Positions 6,189 through 9,237 of a DNA stretch of 9,237 nucleotides are shown one piece after another. The stretch spans positions 8,184 to 17,420 of the forward strand of contig DJGH01000022.1 of assembly GCA_002431635.1 (NCBI GenBank), in the 5' to 3' direction. Position 1 is the stretch's first letter. Every line of letters starts with the position of its first letter. Position numbers and translations under genes: made by a program. The DNA is from Petrotoga sp. UBA5851 (GTDB taxonomy: Bacteria; Thermotogota; Thermotogae; Petrotogales; Petrotogaceae). The notes below the pieces were generated by a model. It was not told where the DNA came from and made no database searches. It saw only the letters and a program-made list of their open reading frames with translations.

Positions 6189-6902
6189 TTATAAACTAAA
6201 AAAATTCTGCATATCAGAAATAAGTTCAGTGCTTTTAAACTCACTAAGATGAGTACAGCCGTTTATCTTTTTCGCTGTTGCACATGGAATTAAACTGCAT
6301 ATCTCTAGTATATGCTCGTGTTTTATCATATCCTTTTCCGCATATGCGAGTCTGACCTGTGTACTTATACTCTGAAGCTGTTGCTTGGACAAACCGATAT
6401 CATTAAGCATTAAATCAAAGCGCATTATGGCTTTTCGGGTATTAAACCCGATTTTTTTCATAAAGATAAGCATACGGTATATTTTTCTCAGAAAGTTCAA
6501 AGAGCTTTCAGTTGTACCGGAAACAAGGTAATTAGGGGATATGGCATAGATTTTAGGAAATCTTTTCGGATCTTTTGCAGCAAGAAATAATGAAATATTT
6601 CCCCCATCACTGTATCCCAAAACAAAAGCTCTATCAATTCTTAAGTATCTGCAAAATTCGATGATGTCTTCGCTATACTGCTGTATTGTGTACTTTTCAT
6701 CAACAGATACACTCTTTCCGTGTCCTCTGCTGTCGATAGCATAAGTATGAAAATTTTTCAAATATTCGGTCTGATACTTGGCAAATATACTTTTGTTTTC
6801 AGAGTTTCCATGCAGCAACAAAAGGTTTTCGCCTTTCCCATACTCTGAGTAAGATAGTTTGATTGTACTGAGCATGGCGTACTTGGTTTCAATTTTTCTC
6901 AT
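6189..6902 (-). CDS. Alpha/beta hydrolase
   Basis: This 237-residue soluble alpha/beta-hydrolase has a complete catalytic triad. LLLLHGNSE (27-35) holds the HGN oxyanion segment and DSRGHGKS (57-64) the conserved loop after strand 4. The nucleophile elbow is G96-Y-S98-D-G100-G (Gly-x-Ser-x-Gly), the acid is probably D191 in LAYAEKDMI, and the base is H218 in NGCTHLSEF. A cap insertion (about 125-180) carries many Phe, Met and Leu residues and probably covers the substrate. At 237 residues it is a compact member, nearest in style to carboxylesterase or C-C hydrolase types. No signal peptide is present. The ATG overlaps the TGA of the upstream carbamoyltransferase-like gene (ATGA, 6899-6902), with AGAGGT 8 bases upstream, so translation is probably coupled. 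The substrate is unknown. Coupling suggests it acts on the product, or on a precursor, of the upstream enzyme. Confidence 0.9.
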   Translation of the reverse strand: MRKIETKYAMLSTIKLSYSEYGKGENLLLLHGNSENKSIFAKYQTEYLKNFHTYAIDSRGHGKSVSVDEKYTIQQYSEDIIEFCRYLRIDRAFVLGYSDGGNISLFLAAKDPKRFPKIYAISPNYLVSGTTESSLNFLRKIYRMLIFMKKIGFNTRKAIMRFDLMLNDIGLSKQQLQSISTQVRLAYAEKDMIKHEHILEICSLIPCATAKKINGCTHLSEFKSTELISDMQNFFSL

Positions 6903-7762
6903 AGTAATTGACCTCTGCCAATTTCAGATACATACGCCATTATTGCCTGTTGGACATAAAGTAGATTTTTTTTGAAGCTATATCCAACAAAACATGCAGA
7001 ACCTATAGCATCGTTTGAGACTTCTTCACCTCTGTAGAAAGGCGGACACGGATTAAATAAAAGATCGTTTTTTCCTTTTTGCAGAATTTTGAGCGTAATC
7101 TGGTATTTACTGTAGTATTCTTCGTTTCTGTACTTTTCTGTAAGCGGATCAGTAAGCAGGACATCGGTTTCACTTATAACATCGGAAATATCAGTAAAAA
7201 AGCTGTAGTTTTTTCCTGCATCATCGGCTTCATTTTCTGGCAGGGAAACATGGTTAAGCCTGAAACCCAAAATCTCTGAGGCTTCAATCCAAGAATGCAG
7301 AATATTTGAATTTTCACCTACAAAAGTATATACAAGCTTATCAAAGTCAGCTTTCCTATCTCGAATTGAATAAATATCGGAAAGAATCTCACATGGATGG
7401 TTTTGTGAGGTCATAGCATTTATAACAGGTATTTGAGAGCATTTTGAGATACTTTCAATTTTTTCAATAGAAGGATGCCGAATTATGAGCAGATCAGCCC
7501 AGTTTTCAATATATCCGGTTACATCTGCGATATCTTCTCTTTTATCAAGAGCAGAAGAAGGAAAAAGTATAGGAGTAATCCCCATGCAATGCAGACCTTT
7601 TTCAAACGTTATGCGGGTGCGTATGCTGGATTCAGGAAAAAACATTACGGCAGTTCTCCCCGATAAACTGGTTATAGCGCCGCCAGTTCTTAAACTGTCA
7701 GCTACGGTGAATATTCTTTTAATATCCTGGACAGTCATATCTGTAACTCTTATAAAATTCAT
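6899..7762 (-). CDS. Divergent ornithine/aspartate carbamoyltransferase family protein
   Basis: This 287-residue protein has the two-domain transcarbamylase fold and is shorter than typical OTC (about 300-335). In the carbamoyl-phosphate domain, FPESSIRTRITFEKG (42-56) corresponds to the STRTR loop with Ile47 in place of Thr. R95 (LLIIRHP) matches the conserved Arg after strand 3, and SQNHPCEILSDIYSI (119-133) matches HPCQ with Glu125 in place of Gln. In the second domain, LLTDPLTEK (202-210) keeps an Asp but lacks the SMG ornithine loop, FNPCPPFYRGEEVS (236-249) matches the HCLP loop with Cys239, and the last helix reads KNLLYVQQAIM where OTC has an ENRLH-type segment. The carbamoyl-phosphate site is thus altered and the amino-acid site is changed. 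A carbamoyltransferase with another acceptor is likely; an inactive paralogue is possible. GGAGG lies 5 bases before ATG. No argF-linked arginine genes are nearby. Confidence 0.85.
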   Translation of the reverse strand: MNFIRVTDMTVQDIKRIFTVADSLRTGGAITSLSGRTAVMFFPESSIRTRITFEKGLHCMGITPILFPSSALDKREDIADVTGYIENWADLLIIRHPSIEKIESISKCSQIPVINAMTSQNHPCEILSDIYSIRDRKADFDKLVYTFVGENSNILHSWIEASEILGFRLNHVSLPENEADDAGKNYSFFTDISDVISETDVLLTDPLTEKYRNEEYYSKYQITLKILQKGKNDLLFNPCPPFYRGEEVSNDAIGSACFVGYSFKKNLLYVQQAIMAYVSEIGRGQLL

Positions 7763-7795
7763 CTTTTCCTCCGTAATAAAAAATTAAGTATTACT

Positions 7796-7804
7796 ATTTT
7801 ATCA
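7796..7804 (-). promoter_or_regulatory. Extended -10 promoter for the carbamoyltransferase/hydrolase operon
   Basis: On the minus strand TGATAAAAT reads as TGn plus TAAAAT (5 of 6 to TATAAT). It predicts a transcript start near 7789 and a leader of about 25 bases that contains the GGAGG at 7768-7772. No good -35 hexamer is seen, as is common with extended -10 promoters. Confidence 0.45.
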
Positions 7805-7822
7805 TAAGTCTCAAGTATTTTT

Positions 7823-7852
7823 TTGAAATTTCTGGTTTAGTGCTAATATTAT
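7823..7852 (+). promoter_or_regulatory. SigA-type promoter for the second GNAT gene
   Basis: TTGAAA (7823-7828) and TATTAT (7847-7852) are each one base off consensus and sit 18 bases apart. The predicted start is near 7860, just ahead of the GGGAGGAG ribosome-binding site at 7871. A TGCTAATAT extended -10 reading (7841-7849) overlaps it. The element lies within about 20 bases of the divergent promoter, so both could share regulation. Confidence 0.55.
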
Positions 7853-7870
7853 ATTAACGCTGTTCAAAAA

Positions 7871-7878
7871 GGGAGGAG
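7871..7878 (+). promoter_or_regulatory. Ribosome-binding site supporting the TTG start of the second GNAT gene
   Basis: GGGAGGAG lies 5 bases before TTG 7884. No in-frame ATG or GTG lies near the N-terminus, and the family's N-terminal strand (KLIKPDEDRASEY) starts immediately, so TTG is the best start. Confidence 0.65.
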
Positions 7879-7883
7879 AAATT

Positions 7884-8405
7884 TTGAAACTAATAAAACC
7901 AGATGAAGACCGTGCGTCTGAGTATTTGGAGATTTGTATTGAATATTCGTTCGAAAACAACTCAAGACATGGCGGTATAGATACTTTAGAAAAAGCAGTG
8001 CAGAGAATACGTAAGGATATTTCCCTTGAATACACAAGCACTCATTCGCAAGAAGTTAAAACTGTCACCAGATGGCTGGTTGACAAAGGAAACACTCTTA
8101 TTGGAACATGTAGATTGAGAACAGAACTCAGAAATGTTGAATCGAATCTGGACGGACACATAGGTTACGATATCCGTCCTTCCTGCAGAAAATTGGGTTA
8201 TGGTACTGTGGTTCTAAAACTTGCTCTTGAAGAGATAAGGGTATACGGAATAAAAAATGTTCTGATAACTTGTGATGAAGATAACATAGGTTCGCGTAAG
8301 ATCATAGAAAAAAATGGAGGATATTATGAAAAGACGGTCTTTGAAAAATCAGAACAGAAAAATGTGCGAAGGTACTGGATCAATTTGGAAAAAATTAATC
8401 CGTAG
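7884..8405 (+). CDS. GNAT family acetyltransferase, COG3981-like
   Basis: This 173-residue cytoplasmic acetyltransferase resembles the COG3981 group of predicted acetyltransferases. Signature parts are RWLVDKGNTLIGTCRLRTELRN (63-84), GGHIGY-like GHIGYDIRPSCRKLGYG (91-107) holding the acetyl-CoA loop R102-K-L-G105-Y-G107, LALEEIRVYGIKNVLITCDEDNIGS (113-137), IIEKNGGYYE (140-149) and a C-terminal RRYWINL. Length and order are normal for the group. The TTG start is fixed by GGGAGGAG 5 bases upstream. The gene has its own promoter and diverges from the carbamoyltransferase-like operon. It converges on the metallopeptidase gene with a 22-base gap. The acceptor substrate is unknown. Confidence 0.88.
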   Translation: MKLIKPDEDRASEYLEICIEYSFENNSRHGGIDTLEKAVQRIRKDISLEYTSTHSQEVKTVTRWLVDKGNTLIGTCRLRTELRNVESNLDGHIGYDIRPSCRKLGYGTVVLKLALEEIRVYGIKNVLITCDEDNIGSRKIIEKNGGYYEKTVFEKSEQKNVRRYWINLEKINP

Positions 8406-8427
8406 ACAGTAGCTTGGCATTTTTCGA

Positions 8428-9186
8428 TCAGTCAATATTTGCATAGATCAGTTCAAATAAATTTTCAATATTTTCATCACAACCGCTGTGACGGGTCTTT
8501 AGTGCACCTATTAACCTGGCGCCGGTTTTATATAAAGAGACCCGTGACATACAAAGCGAATCAGATTGTTCAACCTTGTTTCCAGTTTTTTCGATGATCA
8601 TGGTCTCAATATAGCTGGCAAAGCCTTCTTTCCATTCCTGCCAGGTCATATACTCATAATTGGCAATTCCATAATTATTTTTTATAAGTCTTCTTTTTTC
8701 AGCAAGAGTTTTAAGTAGATTATTTTCTGAAGCATCAGTGTTACAGTAGCTCATAAACTCTATCGAACTGTACGGAAAATCATAGTTAAGCTCCCACATA
8801 TAATTCTTTTCAAGCATTGATTGGTTATAAACAGAAAGTCTTTTTTTCAGTCGGGTTTCGCACAACTCATACTGCTGGCAGTGTATGAACTCATGGAAAA
8901 TAACGGCATAACCATTCGGTTCATCAAAGACATCTTCAGTAATAATACATACAGGTCTGTTACCGTAAGATTCAAAAGGGAATGAAGCACGAATATGAGG
9001 TATGTGACCGAACATATTTTTATCAGTTTTAATAAGTGTATATTTTTCTTCAGGAGTAACATCGTATATATCAACTTTATCAACACTAGAAACTACTACC
9101 GGAAAGCATTTGTTTAATAAAGGATGTATATCCTTTATCTTATTGCGGAATTCAAATATAAAGTTCAATTTTTCGCAAAGCAACAT
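8428..9186 (-). CDS. Putative zinc metallopeptidase (HExxH), family unassigned
   Basis: This 252-residue soluble protein has no signal peptide or membrane segment. The only clear functional signature is H98-E-F-I-H102 in GYAVIFHEFIHCQQYE, which gives two zinc-binding histidines and the catalytic Glu99. A second conserved-looking block, TWQEWKEGFASYIE (181-194), lies 80 residues on and has the EGxAxY pattern that supplies the third zinc ligand in many gluzincins; Glu187 is the likely ligand. Strand-like CIITEDVFDEPN (80-91) before the active helix fits the edge strand of such enzymes. About eight Cys residues are scattered without pattern. I do not recognise the family, and the substrate is unknown. 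The start ATG is preceded by AAAGGAG at a good distance. It faces the GNAT gene tail to tail, 22 bases apart, with no clear terminator between them. Confidence 0.72.
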   Translation of the reverse strand: MLLCEKLNFIFEFRNKIKDIHPLLNKCFPVVVSSVDKVDIYDVTPEEKYTLIKTDKNMFGHIPHIRASFPFESYGNRPVCIITEDVFDEPNGYAVIFHEFIHCQQYELCETRLKKRLSVYNQSMLEKNYMWELNYDFPYSSIEFMSYCNTDASENNLLKTLAEKRRLIKNNYGIANYEYMTWQEWKEGFASYIETMIIEKTGNKVEQSDSLCMSRVSLYKTGARLIGALKTRHSGCDENIENLFELIYANID

Positions 9187-9218
9187 AAGCGGCTCCTTTC
9201 ATTGTTTTAGATGATTCA

Positions 9219-9227
9219 ATTCTATCA
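9219..9227 (-). promoter_or_regulatory. Extended -10 promoter for the metallopeptidase gene
   Basis: On the minus strand TGATAGAAT reads as TGn plus TAGAAT (5 of 6 to consensus). It predicts a start near 9212 and a leader of about 25 bases that includes AAAGGAG. Any -35 element lies beyond the right edge of the window. Confidence 0.4.
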
Positions 9228-9237
9228 TACTTGAACA

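Noticed and set aside
7079..7787. Plus-strand open frames inside the carbamoyltransferase gene
   Set aside because: They lack ribosome-binding sites and recognisable motifs and lie antisense to a gene with clear family conservation.
6145..7865. 12-base inverted match (GAACAGCGTTAA at 6145-6156, reverse complement at 7854-7865) flanking the minus-strand operon, suggestive of a mobile unit
   Set aside because: A rough estimate gives two to three inverted 12-base matches by chance in a window this size. There is no transposase, target duplication or longer homology.
1..9237. CRISPR array, tRNA or rRNA genes, insertion sequence or prophage genes
   Set aside because: No regularly spaced repeats, cloverleaf-like segments, transposase or integrase motifs, or terminal repeats were seen on either strand.

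Overview
The window looks like a chromosomal stretch from a low-GC, Gram-positive anaerobe of the class Clostridia. The base composition is AT-rich. Ribosome-binding sites are strong and GGAGG-type, and TTG and GTG starts are common. A NorV-like flavodiiron protein and a Gram-positive-type class D beta-lactamase are both present. A Ruminiclostridium-like genus is plausible but cannot be fixed from the sequence alone. There are no rRNA or tRNA genes, insertion sequences, phage genes or CRISPR arrays. The longest gap between genes is about 170 bases.

Left part (1-3273, all plus strand). The window opens inside a flavodoxin-fold iron-sulfur flavoprotein or NADPH-dependent FMN reductase-like gene, which ends at a terminator-like hairpin (434-475). 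A tight run follows: a DUF4256 protein starting at TTG 530, a class D (OXA-type) beta-lactamase starting at ATG 1096, and a GNAT acetyltransferase (2010-2609). The gaps are 23 and 38 bases, so these three probably share a transcript. A YdeI/OmpD-associated (OmdA) protein (2713-3273) comes after a 103-base gap.

Middle (3440-6125, plus strand). A flavodiiron protein with a complete di-iron site closely resembles the NorV core but lacks the rubredoxin tail. It ends at a convincing rho-independent terminator (4648-4681). Next is a 453-residue regulator with three domains: an AraC DNA-binding domain at the N-terminus, a GyrI-like effector-binding domain, and a C-terminal DUF3788-like domain.

Right part (6189-9186). 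On the minus strand, a divergent ornithine/aspartate carbamoyltransferase homologue (6899-7762) overlaps an alpha/beta hydrolase (6189-6902) by four bases (ATGA), so the pair is probably translationally coupled. The carbamoyltransferase keeps much of the carbamoyl-phosphate site but has lost the ornithine SMG loop and has substitutions in STRTR and HPCQ. It is therefore probably not an ordinary OTC. Divergently, a COG3981-type GNAT (TTG start 7884) has its own promoter. The last gene, on the minus strand, is a soluble HExxH metallopeptidase of no family I can name (8428-9186), with a promoter element near the right edge.

Most of the genes look like independent accessory functions (drug inactivation, acetylation, NO/O2 detoxification, small-molecule sensing). 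The best candidate for something undescribed is the coupled carbamoyltransferase-like/hydrolase pair, followed by the three-domain AraC regulator and the orphan metallopeptidase.
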